Positions 23,918-33,977 of a DNA stretch of 64,000 nucleotides are shown one piece after another; positions within the stretch are counted from its first letter, which is position 1, and the number at the start of each line of letters is the position of its first letter. The stretch is from Dryas octopetala (taxonomy: Eukaryota; Streptophyta; Magnoliopsida; Rosales; Rosaceae), in contig OY992838.1 in the NCBI GenBank assembly GCA_963921425.1, positions 4,650,001-4,714,000 on the forward strand, given 5' to 3'. The notes beneath the pieces were generated by a model. It did no database searches. It was not told where the DNA came from and saw nothing but the letters and a program-made list of their open reading frames with translations. The position numbers and the translations under genes were made by a program.

Positions 23918-24621
23918 GAGGCACTATTTGCACACTCATTTTTTTCTTACTATATATACTCATTTCTCACCTCACACACCTTCTTCTTCTTCTTTTTTTT
24001 TTTTTTTTTTTAATTTCTCAAAACACACCTTTAAAATATTTAAAATATCCTCATTTACCAAAAAAAAAACTAAAATCCAGCTAGCCCGACCCCCACACCC
24101 GACGTCGACATCGGCCACTGTCGCCAGCCTCCCTTCCCCTCCCTCCCTCTCTCGCCTGTTTCCATTTCTCTCTCTTTCCCTATCTCTCCCCTCTCTCCCC
24201 TCTTTCTCATCTCTCCCTTTCTCTCTCTGGGTTTTCACTCACTCACTCACTCTCCAGCCACTCACCCCACCCCCACCCCCACCCCCACTCGGCCACTGCC
24301 GCAACGCTTCTGGTCGACCCGCCCGCCACTTCCCTCTATCTCTCTCCTCTCTCCTTCCCTCTCTTTATTTATGCCTTAACCACCCTCTCTCTTTGGGTCC
24401 CCTCCCTGCCAGACTTAAGAAAGGCCGGCGGCGCCACCATCATGGTCGTCGAGAGAGAGAGAGAGGTGGCGGGCCGGCTGGCCAAGGGGGTTGCCAGCAG
24501 TGTACGGGTGGGCGGGGGCGGTGGCCGATGGGACTGGGGCGGGTGGCTGGGATGGGTGGGTTGGGGTTTAGGTTTTTTTTTATTTAATAAAATAAAATTT
24601 GTCATTTATAGTAATTTAATA

Positions 24622-25110
24622 GAGAAAATTAGGATTAACTACCTAATTCTAATAACTTTTTGGAATACCAGCACATGACTATTTTTTTTAGTTTGGCTAC
24701 TAACTTTCTTAAAAACATTTTAGATTAGATACCAAACCTTTTTTTTTTTTAAATTGTATTACAATATTGGATAAATAGAGGTCAAAGTAATACTTTTATT
24801 GAAATTATTATGTAGTGTAGTGGTAAGAGGTGTCTCTTTCTCTTGCATGAGAAGGGTTCGAATCCCTTCTATGCCAAGTTGTTTTTGTGTTGTTGAACGG
24901 CGTTGGTCGGTGGTCGGCCGGACGGTGGTTAGTTGGGAATTTTTTTAATTTTTTTTATTGCAGTGGCATATGATGTAATTTTTATGAATTCTAATACCCT
25001 TCACTTTATTAGTTTGTTTGACTTTTCAACTAGTATCTAAACTAAAATGCTATTAAATTTTAGTACCTAAACTAAAAAATTATTAAAGTTTGGTATTTAA
25101 AGTCAATGGA
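24622..25110. repeat. Internal duplicated unit of the Mutator-like element
   Basis: Segment R1 (24622-24740) recurs at 25109-25227, offset 487. Segment R2 (24751-25110) recurs at 26449-26808, offset 1698. The constant offsets mean no net indels. The order R1-R2-R1-X-R2 fits a tandem duplication in which one copy lost X at a poly(T) run. Confidence 0.85.
24810..24876 (+). repeat. tRNA-like (SINE-type) promoter box, copy 1
   Basis: TAGTGTAGTGGTAAGAGG resembles a Pol III A box, and GGGTTCGAATCCC (24854-24866) is a near-perfect B box. The spacing of about 35 bp is as in tRNAs and tRNA-derived SINEs. The flanks do not fold into a full cloverleaf that I can complete by eye, so it is a tRNA relic and not a tRNA gene. 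Confidence 0.6.
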
Positions 25111-26507
25111 GAAAATTAGGATTAACTACCTAATTCTAATAACTTTTTGGAATACCAGCACATGACTATTTTTTTTAGTTTGGCTACTAACTTTCTTAAA
25201 AACATTTTAGATTAGATACCAAACCTTATTTCCAGCCTAGCCCATTTTTAGTGGGCTTATTTTATATTCCGATTTTGCCCTTGGCCTGTTTTATTGGGTT
25301 TAGTATAATTAATAATTGTTAAAAAATTACTGTTTGGTCGTTGTGCGAACAGTTACAACTAAATTATGATAGTCACAACTTAGATCTAATTAGTTGTGAC
25401 TGACTGGATCAATTATTTTAAAAAATATATATATACACAATATTATATAAATTAGGTTCAAAGCAATTACTTTACACAAAAGAAGACTTAGTGCATTATA
25501 GTGAGTGCCACAAAGATTTTGAATTTTGATGTCAAATTGCGACTTTGTATTTGCATGTATGTTCAGTTTTCATTGTGACTTCTTTTCCATTCTTATGACA
25601 AGTGTGTGTTCTTTTAATGTCTTCTAAATTATGATTTTCATTTTGCTACCTTTGTAATTTTTTATTTGAGAGTAATAAGGTTAGAACCAATGAATCATTT
25701 AGGCTTTTGTTTCCTTTTTCCCCCCCTTTTTGGCAGAATAGGTTTACCGATACTTTTGCATTGATGTTGATTATGGGTTTCCATGTATTGTTCATGGGTT
25801 TGTCATTTTTTGAAATTAATTCATTGCTCAATGACCAACTCAGAGTTTTTTCAGTAAAACAATTAATAAAACTCAAAATGGGTAGTAAATAAGAATGCTG
25901 GTCTTGGTAAGCAAGGTTGCTTTAAGCCTTTTAACTCTGAATTTGTTCTTTGGGAATTTGAAATATTTTTGCTGGTTATGTAGGGGATACTCTGAACCTC
26001 TTCTCTATTGTACGTGAGCTTTTATGTTAAACATTTATGTATTTTATGTTAAACTTATCTTTTTCTTAATATTAGTCACAACTTCAAATTTTGTTATATG
26101 AGTTTTGGGGGTGGTTTAGGTGTACTTTCTATAGTTTGCATGCTAGAGTTTATGGTCTTATCTTTTTCAAATTGTGACAGTCACAACTTCAGATTTAGTT
26201 GTGATTACAGAACAATCACAACTAAATTATGAGACAGTCACGGTTCAGTTGTGACTTGATTGAATGTTTTTGAAAAATTGTACTACAATGTAGTATAAAT
26301 AGAGGTCAAAGCAATATTTTTTATACAAAATAATTACTAGTGCAATTGGGGAAGGTTTCTCTTTCAACTTACCATGACAGTCACAACAAATTGTGAGACA
26401 GTCACAATTTAACTTGTGACTTGTGACTGAATTAAATTTTTTTTTTTTAAATTGTATTACAATATTGGATAAATAGAGGTCAAAGTAATACTTTTATTGA
26501 AATTATT

Positions 26508-26574
26508 ATGTAGTGTAGTGGTAAGAGGTGTCTCTTTCTCTTGCATGAGAAGGGTTCGAATCCCTTCTATGCCA
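26508..26574 (+). repeat. tRNA-like (SINE-type) promoter box, copy 2
   Basis: This is the duplicate of the box at 24810-24876, carried by the 361-bp repeat. The B box GGGTTCGAATCCC is at 26552-26564. The A box is intact. Confidence 0.6.
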
Positions 26575-26915
26575 AGTTGTTTTTGTGTTGTTGAACGGCG
26601 TTGGTCGGTGGTCGGCCGGACGGTGGTTAGTTGGGAATTTTTTTAATTTTTTTTATTGCAGTGGCATATGATGTAATTTTTATGAATTCTAATACCCTTC
26701 ACTTTATTAGTTTGTTTGACTTTTCAACTAGTATCTAAACTAAAATGCTATTAAATTTTAGTACCTAAACTAAAAAATTATTAAAGTTTGGTATTTAAAG
26801 TCAATGGACCTAATTTAATATTGGATTAAAATTGTAAATATACATAATAAATAGGAGGGGTGTGCACTGTGCAGTGAGAGGAAAATGAGTATCCAAATAC
26901 AACACTCTTCTAAAA

Positions 26916-27309
26916 TTATGCATCATTAACATCGATCATAACATGTGTGTCTTTTGGTAAATTCAACTCAACCAAACATGAATTTAAATCCTCACTTCTT
27001 GTTTGTTTGGCCGTAATCAGGTTTGGAAAGAGAATTAAATGCCCATTCCAGCAAGACATAATATTTGGTTGACTTGGAAAGGAAAATGAAGCAGTGGAAG
27101 TGACTTGATTGACCGTAATCGATTCCTTCAATCAAGGGGGATAGAAATACCAGGAGGAGAGTGGGATTTCTATTCCATAGTAGGTTAGGAATGCAAAATT
27201 ACTGACAAATTGGAATCAATTTCCTAGTCGATCTTGATTCCTAACGTGTTTTAAACGTTAGGATGGAAACACCAAAACCATTCCATTACAGAAAAACATC
27301 TCTGTTAGA
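26916..27309. repeat. Copy A (right part) of the amylase upstream duplication, plus spacer
   Basis: Bases 26916-27000 match 27457-27542: 'acatgtgtg', 'ttttggtaaattcaactca', 'tttaaatcc'. The remainder up to 27309 is unique. The TATTTAAA of the active copy reads AATTTAAA here. Confidence 0.7.
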
Positions 27310-27592
27310 ATTGGACAAGTCTACTCTCTTCGTTGTTCCCTTTCGATTTTTCTCTGCTCTGCAGCCCTCCATGCTGATTGTTCATTTGGGTTCTATCCGA
27401 TCCGCCAGTCATTTTTGACTACTGCGCGCTTTAATTTCCAGTACACATTTCTAAAATCATGCACGACCAGTATCGATCCAACATGTGTGCCCTTTGGTAA
27501 ATTCAACTCAAACCAGACGTGTATTTAAATCCCCACTATGGCACTAAGTATCTACATCTCAGTATCTCACACGTAAAACTATAGAAATCAGC
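27310..27592 (+). promoter_or_regulatory. Alpha-amylase proximal promoter, copy B of the duplication
   Basis: It carries a TATTTAAA box at 27522-27529, 71 bp upstream of the ATG. The block is a second copy of sequence found at 23769-23917 plus 26916-27000. It preserves the uninterrupted site 'catttctaaaatcatgca' at about 27446-27463. Confidence 0.6.
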
Positions 27593-29226
27593 ATGGTGAA
27601 GTTCCTCCTTTTGTTCTGCTTCTGCCTCTGCATTTCTCTCTTCCCCTTCTTGGCAACCCCGGCCGTGTTATTTCAGGTAATGAAAAGGGTCATCTGGTAC
27701 AGTTTTCGTTTTTATACTTATATGTTTATAGATGTTGATCGATGAAAGAGGTTGATGATACATATGACATATGATAGGGGTTCGATTGGGATTCAAGCAG
27801 AAAGGGAGGATGGTACAACACACTCAAGACCAACATTCCTGAACTTGCGGACTCTGGAATTACCCATGTCTGGCTTCCTCCTCCTTCTAACTCTAATTCA
27901 ACTGAGGGTACGCTCTCATTCTTATTAATTTCATCGATAAATATTAAAGACCAAAACAAAAAACGTACAGTTTTCATACCAAACTTTTTGTAGGATACTA
28001 CCCGAGAAGGCTATACGACCTGGACGCATCAAGTTATGGAACCAAGGCTGAATTGAAATCCCTAATTGCGGCTATGCACGAGAAGGGAATCAAAGCCCTT
28101 GCCGACATAGTCATCAACCACAGAGCCGCAATCAAACAAGACGAGAAAGGAGCATGGAGCATCTTCCAAGGCGGAACACTCGACGCCCCTCTCGAGTGGG
28201 ACGCGTCGCTGATTTGCAGAGACGACACCGACCACCCTTTCGGAACCGGAAACCCCGACACCGGCGAAAACTTCCCTTTCACTTCCGACGTGGACCACAC
28301 CAATCCGCGGCTGCAGGACGAGCTGTCCGATTGGTTGAACTGGTTGAAGACTGAAATCGGGTTCGACGGTTGGCGGATCGATTACGCAACCGGGTTCGCC
28401 CCCGAAATTACCAAAATGTACATGGAGCGGAGTTCGCCGGAGTTCGCGGTGGCCGAGTACTGGAAGTGGAATGTGGCGAAAGGGCAGGATGGTAAACTAG
28501 ATCCAAACCAGGATGCGCATAGGAATGAAATAGCAAAGTTTGTTGAGGCTGCTGGCGGTGCTGTGACGGCGATTGATATGACGACCAAGTTTATAATGAA
28601 TGATGCGGTGAAGGGCGAGCTGTGGCGGCTCAAGGATTCAAACGGCAAGCCGCCGGGGTTGATCGGGATCAAGCCGGAAAGTGCTGTAACATTTATTGAA
28701 AACCATGACACCGGATATCCGCCGGGGTCGCAACAGCTCTTGCCTTACCCGAGTAACGACGTCTCAATCCTGCTTGGATACACTTACATTCTCACCCATC
28801 CCGGCACCCCAAGCATAGTAAGTTACACTATTCATCTCAATCATGTAAATTAATTTCATGTGAATGGGTGGTTCATATTCATATTCATATTAATTTCATG
28901 TGATGTATCTTTTCAATGCGGTCCATATTTGATTTAATCCTAACGTACTACTTGGTTGGATGCAGTTCTATGACCACTTTTTCGAGTGGAAGTGGCCAAA
29001 GGAGCCTATACGCAATTTGATTGCAATTCGAGCAAGGAATGGGATCAATGCCCGGAGCAGTGTGAGCATTTTAGCTGCGGAGGCTGATCTATATATGGCC
29101 AAAATTGATGACAAGATTATTATGAAGATTGGGCCCAAGTTGGACCTTGGAGACCTTGACCCGACAAAGTCAAACTACCACGTTGCCACCAGTGGAGACA
29201 ACTTTGCTGTGTGGGAGAGAAACTGA
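27593..29226 (+). CDS. AMY1: Secreted alpha-amylase, GH13
   Basis: Four exons, 27593-27676, 27778-27907, 27994-28817 and 28966-29226, encode 432 residues. The enzyme cleaves internal alpha-1,4 bonds of starch. A hydrophobic signal peptide (about 1-24) directs secretion. The GH13 barrel follows: LFQGFDWDS, GITHVWLPPPS, DIVINHR, GWRIDYA with the nucleophile Asp201, VAEYW with the acid/base Glu226, and FIENHDTG with Asp310. The C-terminal beta domain (SILAAEADLYMAKIDDKIIMKIG) is complete. All catalytic residues are present, so it should be active. Length matches plant AMY1-type enzymes (about 410-440). AATAAA at 29274-29279 is a likely poly(A) signal. Its promoter has a duplicated, transposon-split relative upstream. 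Confidence 0.93.
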
Positions 29227-30022
29227 AACTGAATTTATATAGAAAGCTTGCTTCGTTATACATGTAATATGAGAATAAAGCCTACTTACTGTTAACTTAC
29301 TCTGTGAGTCTGTCTGTGAATGCTGAGTAAGATTTGTATTAGTAGGCTAATCTAATGCATTTCTTCCCCCTCAAGAACAAGGTGGATGGTAATAAATACT
29401 TGAATTCAGATCCCTATTTGTGAGGCTTGTACTGTTGTTCACCTAGCATAAATAAAAATGCTTACTAGTGAGCATCAAAATGTTATCCTATATTTGATTT
29501 GTTTATTAAGTCATCATATTATCTGATTCATATCATAATTTTGTTTTTTTCTTCAAATATGTGAATTTAGAATCAACCACTTCTCATCCCACTTGAGTTA
29601 TTGTTCATGAACAATTCATATTATAATTGAATTCAATTATGCATAATCAATGAATTGAATTAGTTTGAATCGGAATTTATTTGATTTATAGCCGACATAG
29701 GTTAAGGTCCTAAATAAAGATAAATGGATAATTAGATGTAAGGAGAAATGGAGATATGATCAAATGGGTTGGAACAAAATGAGCACAACATGTATAACAT
29801 ATACCTAATGTACCATAATATAGTCTTATACTATGTCAAACACAATGTGTCATGAATCTTGCCAAATAGTATGCTATAAGATTTAGATGAATATTCTTTT
29901 GTAAGGTAAATAAACAATATTATCGTGCCTACCAAAGAATGAAACATTATTATGTGGGCTATGCAAAATTATAAAAGAAGCTGCACGCACGAACTGTGAA
30001 GTCTCGCGCCAAACTGCGGAGT
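29227..30022. other. Intergenic region upstream of the PPR gene
   Basis: It begins with the amylase 3' UTR and poly(A) signal. The rest is AT-rich and contains no gene. Confidence 0.5.
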
Positions 30023-32221
30023 ATGAACTTGGCCTGTTCTATTGGTCTCTCTACGAAGCCTAACCTTTCGTATTTCCACTATCTGTTCAAATCGCACATT
30101 GAAACCCAAAATTCTAAACAGGCACTGCTTCTTTTTCGCCAATTGTTTGAGTACAAAGTGAAACCCAATGATCTCACTTTCTCTTTACTCGTTAAAGCTT
30201 GTACTACCTCTTCTTCTTCTTCTTCATCAGCTTCAAATTCAGTGAATGCTAAAGTAGAAGCAAATCAGATTCATACCCACTTGATAAAATCGGGTGTTGA
30301 CGAATTCGTATATGTCAGTACTGCTCTTCTTAATCTTTATATGAAATTGGGATGCGTAAAAAATGCTCAGAGGTTGTTTGATAATATGCCTGATAGAGAT
30401 GTTGTCTCTTGGAATGCATTGATTTGTGGGGTTTCGCGAAATGGTTATGATTTTAAAGCATTGAAACTATTTGTTCAAATGTGTAGAGAGGGATTTGGTC
30501 CTCGTCAGACGACTTTGGTTAGTTTGGTTCCGTCGTGTGGTAGGCATGAGTTGGTTTTTCAAGGGAAATCTATTCATGGGTTTGGAATAAAGGCGGGTCT
30601 TGATTCAGATTCTCAAGTGAAGAATGCTCTTACCTCAATGTATGCTAAATGTGCAGATTTGGATGCAGCAGAACTCTTGTTTGAAGAGACGGTTGAGAAG
30701 AGTGTAGTTTCTTGGAATACTATGATTAGTGCTTACAGACAAAATGGATGCTTTGATGAGGCAATGCTTGTCTTTAAACAAATGCAAGAGGAAGATGTTC
30801 AGGCCAATCTGGTGACCATGGTAAGCCTTCTGTCAGCAAATGCCAATCCGGTGCCAACCCATTGTCATGCCATTAAAACTGGTCTTGCAAATGATGCTTC
30901 TGTGATTACTTCGCTAATTTGCGTATATGCAAAATGTGGGAACACAGAATCTGGAGAACTTCTGTACAAGTCATTGCCTTGGAAGAACTTGGTTTCCCTA
31001 ACTGCAATTATTTCAAGCTATGCTGAGAAAGGTAACTTGGGTATGGTTATGGAGTGTTTCGCTCACTTGCAGCAGTTAGACATGAAACTAGATGCGGTTG
31101 CTATGGTTAGCATCCTCCATGGGATAAAATACCCTGTTGACTTTTGCCTTGGACTTGCTTTCCATGGTTATGGGTTAAAGAGTGGGTTGAGCTCTGATTG
31201 TTTGGTTGCAAATGGGTTGATAAGCATGTACTCGAGGTTTGACAGGATAGAAGGTGCTTTCTCTTTATTTTTTGAGATACATGAAAAACCATTGATTAGT
31301 TGGAATTCTTTGATATCCGGCTGTGTACAAGCTGGAAGGTCAAGTGATGCCCTGGAGTTGTTTTTGCAAATGAAAATGTCTGGACAAAGTCCAGATGCCA
31401 TTACTATCTCTAGCTTACTATCTGCGTGTTGCCAACTTGGGTACTTGCAATTTGGGGAGAGACTTCATAACTATGTCCTAAGAAACAATTTCGAAGTGGA
31501 AGATTTTGTTGGAACTGCTCTTATTGACATGTACACCAAGTGTGGAAGAATAGAGCATGCAGAAAGGGTGTTTAAGAGCATCCAAGAGCCATGTTTGGCA
31601 ACATGGAACTCAATGATCTCAGGCTATAGCTTATATGGGCTAGAACATAAAGCTCTTGCTTGCTTCTCTGAAATGCAACAACAAGGGCTAAAGCCTGATA
31701 AAATCACTTTTTTGGGAGTTTTAGCTGCTTGTACTCATGGAGGTCTTGTTCAGGAAGGAAGAAAATATTTCAAAATCATGAGGGAAGAGTTTGATATGGT
31801 GCCAGGATTGCAACACTGTGCTTGCATGGTTGGTCTCTTTGGTCGTGCAGGGCTGTTCGAGGAGGCATTGATGTTTATCAGGGATATGGAAATAGAGCCC
31901 GATTTCGCTGTTTGGGGAGCTCTGCTGAATGCTTGTTGCATCCATCAAGAAGTGAAGCTTGGGGAGTATTTAGCCAAAAAGTTATTTTTCTTGGATGGTA
32001 AAGGTGGTGGGTTCTTTGTGTTGATGTCAAATCTTTATGCGGTTAAAGGAAGGTGGGATGATGTAGCAAAGGTGAGGGAGATGATGAGAGAGACTGGAGG
32101 GGATGGCTGTTCAGGAATTAGTGTTATTGAGATGACTTCATTGGAAGACATGAATGAAAATTTGTGCTTGAGTAAAGCTTCTTTGAATACAAATTCTGGA
32201 CAGCCTCTGCTTCTATATTGA
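30023..32221 (+). CDS. Pentatricopeptide repeat protein, PLS class, E subgroup
   Basis: One exon encodes 732 residues. Pentatricopeptide repeats run from about residue 35 to 650: VSWNALICGVSRNGYDFKAL, VSWNTMISAYRQNGCFDEAM, ISWNSLISGCVQAGRSSDAL, ATWNSMISGYSLYGLEHKAL and others, in the alternating P, L, S pattern. The C-terminus has E-like motifs (FAVWGALLNACCIHQEVKLG, NLYAVKGRWDDVAKVREMMR) and stops without a DYW deaminase domain. Such proteins bind organellar RNA in a sequence-specific way and usually act in C-to-U editing with a partner deaminase. Targeting is probably mitochondrial or plastid but the presequence is short. I chose ATG 30023, the first in the frame. The intronless form is usual for the family. 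The precise orthologue is not known to me. Confidence 0.92.
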   Translation: MNLACSIGLSTKPNLSYFHYLFKSHIETQNSKQALLLFRQLFEYKVKPNDLTFSLLVKACTTSSSSSSSASNSVNAKVEANQIHTHLIKSGVDEFVYVSTALLNLYMKLGCVKNAQRLFDNMPDRDVVSWNALICGVSRNGYDFKALKLFVQMCREGFGPRQTTLVSLVPSCGRHELVFQGKSIHGFGIKAGLDSDSQVKNALTSMYAKCADLDAAELLFEETVEKSVVSWNTMISAYRQNGCFDEAMLVFKQMQEEDVQANLVTMVSLLSANANPVPTHCHAIKTGLANDASVITSLICVYAKCGNTESGELLYKSLPWKNLVSLTAIISSYAEKGNLGMVMECFAHLQQLDMKLDAVAMVSILHGIKYPVDFCLGLAFHGYGLKSGLSSDCLVANGLISMYSRFDRIEGAFSLFFEIHEKPLISWNSLISGCVQAGRSSDALELFLQMKMSGQSPDAITISSLLSACCQLGYLQFGERLHNYVLRNNFEVEDFVGTALIDMYTKCGRIEHAERVFKSIQEPCLATWNSMISGYSLYGLEHKALACFSEMQQQGLKPDKITFLGVLAACTHGGLVQEGRKYFKIMREEFDMVPGLQHCACMVGLFGRAGLFEEALMFIRDMEIEPDFAVWGALLNACCIHQEVKLGEYLAKKLFFLDGKGGGFFVLMSNLYAVKGRWDDVAKVREMMRETGGDGCSGISVIEMTSLEDMNENLCLSKASLNTNSGQPLLLY

Positions 32222-32803
32222 TCGCTAGTCCTGATTTTGGTATTACCATATTTTGACTCTACTTGCAACAGCTCTAATACTATCCCCATATTGATGGGTT
32301 TCATTAAGGAGGCTTAGGAAATGCACATCACTCAACTTTTTTTTCCAGACAAATATGAATCCAAAATTTCAAAACCTAAAGCAAGGAAATAGCCTTGTCA
32401 TTTATAAAGCCACCACCATTATTACTTTGCTCAAACCACATTGTGTGTTACACAATAAAAATAAACATTATAGGACAGGTGTAAACAAATAATCTATCTA
32501 TTTTTTACTTGATAAGAGAGACATAAAACATGTGCGCGTCCTATAAAAGTTTTTCTATGTGTGCATATACTAATTATGATTAATACATGGCATACGTGAT
32601 ATTGCGTAAGTGTAAATCTAGACCACATTGAAACAACATTCTACTTAATCAATGATCCAATTTAATTATCTATGATATAACATGTTAAATTATATGGATT
32701 ATGAAACTTTCTCTAAAAACAATTGTAAAAAAGGAAAAAAAATTTAAAAAGCATCTACTTATCTTCTCATTCATCTTTAGATTTTGTAAACGTAACCCCT
32801 TCT
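32222..32803. other. PPR 3' region, AT-rich
   Basis: No gene is seen between the PPR stop codon and the MITE. Confidence 0.5.
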
Positions 32804-32813
32804 TTTATACATA

Positions 32814-33361
32814 GAGGAAATTACAGATTTGGTCCACTTATTTTATACCTAGTTCAATTTTGGTCCACGATCTTTTTTAAGTTCTGTTTTGGTCTACTAA
32901 TTGTTTCATTTGTTCAATAAAAGTCCAGATTTGTGACTTTAAATCTTTTGGGTTGTGTTTTCTTCAATTATAATTGAAGTATAAGTTATATTTCATCATT
33001 TCTTAGTCATAAAAACAAATTTGGAGTATTATAATCTAAGAGAATTGAGATTTGGTGAAATTTAAAAAATTGGCAGTTTTGGGTACCCTACTTTAGGGTC
33101 AATTATTTTGAGTTTTAGAACTCCAATTTGAATGATCTTTATATGGTTGTAAAGAAGAAATGCATAGCTTTAAAACAAGTATATATTTGCTGAATTTGGG
33201 TGAGATTTGATAGGGTAAAAAGCAGGCCAAATTTGAGAAAACAAATCTGGACCTTTATTGAACAAGTCAAACAATTAGTGGACCAAAACAGAACTTAAAA
33301 AAGATTGTGGACCAAAATTGAACTAGGTATAAAATAACTGGACTAAATCTGTAATTTTCTC
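32814..33361. mobile_element. Mutator-type MITE, 548 bp, 10-bp target duplication
   Basis: The termini GAGGAAATTACAGATTTGGT and, in reverse complement from the right, GAGAAAATTACAGATTTAGT begin inverted repeats of about 125 bp. The direct repeat TTTATACATA flanks the element (32804-32813 and 33362-33371). Arm sequences read 'ttggtccacgatcttttttaa' and its mirror. The middle is non-coding. Length of the duplication and the GAG terminus suggest Mutator. Confidence 0.88.
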
Positions 33362-33371
33362 TTTATACATA

Positions 33372-33977
33372 TACCATGATTACCATCTACGAGTGAGATA
33401 TAATTATGATGGAATACGTGATACATTATCATAACTACTTCTTTTACGTGCGCATGTGAGTGAAGCAACAATAATACTAAAATCACTAATTTGTTTATTA
33501 AATAATGTGTCATTTACATTAGCCTAAAATAAATGTAGTTCAGAACTTCAGAATATATTAATATAGAATAAATAAAACATTATCATATCATTTTTTATTA
33601 TCAATCAGTATCGTGACTATCGTCTCATTTGATTAGAAGAAAGTTTAGTGAACAAATTTAGAAATCTTGGTTAAAAAGATCACCATCCTGTGCCTTGCCT
33701 TGACCCAAAAAAACCAAGATCCGACCCGTTTGGATTAGTCCGTTAGAAAAAGGATCCACTTCCTTCACTTTCGTAAACCCTAAAAAATAAGAAGTTTTTT
33801 TTTTGGCCAAGACTAAAAAATAAGAAGTTAAGGCAACAAAAAAACCGCAATCGCTCCCATTTCAAATTTGAACTTGGCATTCCCCAAATACCCATCACAC
33901 TTTCAGAAACCCTCAAAAACTCTCCACCTTTTTCCCATTGTCTTCCCCTTTACCTTCACAAACGCAGAGCTTTAACG
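33372..33977. other. Promoter and leader of the CYPRO4/VID27-like gene
   Basis: No gene is seen. A poly(A) micro-insertion with 17-bp duplications lies at 33780-33829, about 150 bp before the start codon. The leader before ATG is C-rich. Confidence 0.45.
33797..33812 (-). mobile_element. TCTTGGCCAAAAAAAA micro-insertion near the VID27-like start
   Basis: Read on the minus strand, the 16-bp insert is TCTTGGCC plus poly(A). It lies between two copies of CTAAAAAATAAGAAGTT (33780-33796 and 33813-33829). Confidence 0.6.

Larger units (their letters stand above)
23918..26907. mobile_element. Mutator-like non-autonomous element, 2990 bp, TTCTAAAA duplication
   Basis: The ends are imperfect inverted repeats of about 38 bp: GAGGCACTATTTGCACACTC and following on the left; the right end reads GAGTGTTGTATTTGGATACT and following in reverse complement. 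The direct repeat TTCTAAAA flanks it (23910-23917 and 26908-26915). The related block at 27310-27545 has the same site uninterrupted. Inside are a CT-rich block (about 23980-24420), then internal duplications listed separately. No transposase frame is recognisable. GAG...CTC ends suggest Mutator-like; the 8-bp duplication leaves hAT as a weaker option. Confidence 0.75.

Noticed and set aside
23928-24587. A 219-residue open frame on the plus strand, Ser/Pro/Leu-rich
   Set aside because: It is a translation of CT-rich low-complexity DNA inside the Mutator-like element; no domain is visible.
24854-24866. A possible tRNA gene at the GGGTTCGAATCCC motif
   Set aside because: No acceptor stem or anticodon arm could be completed, and the motif sits in a duplicated transposon segment.
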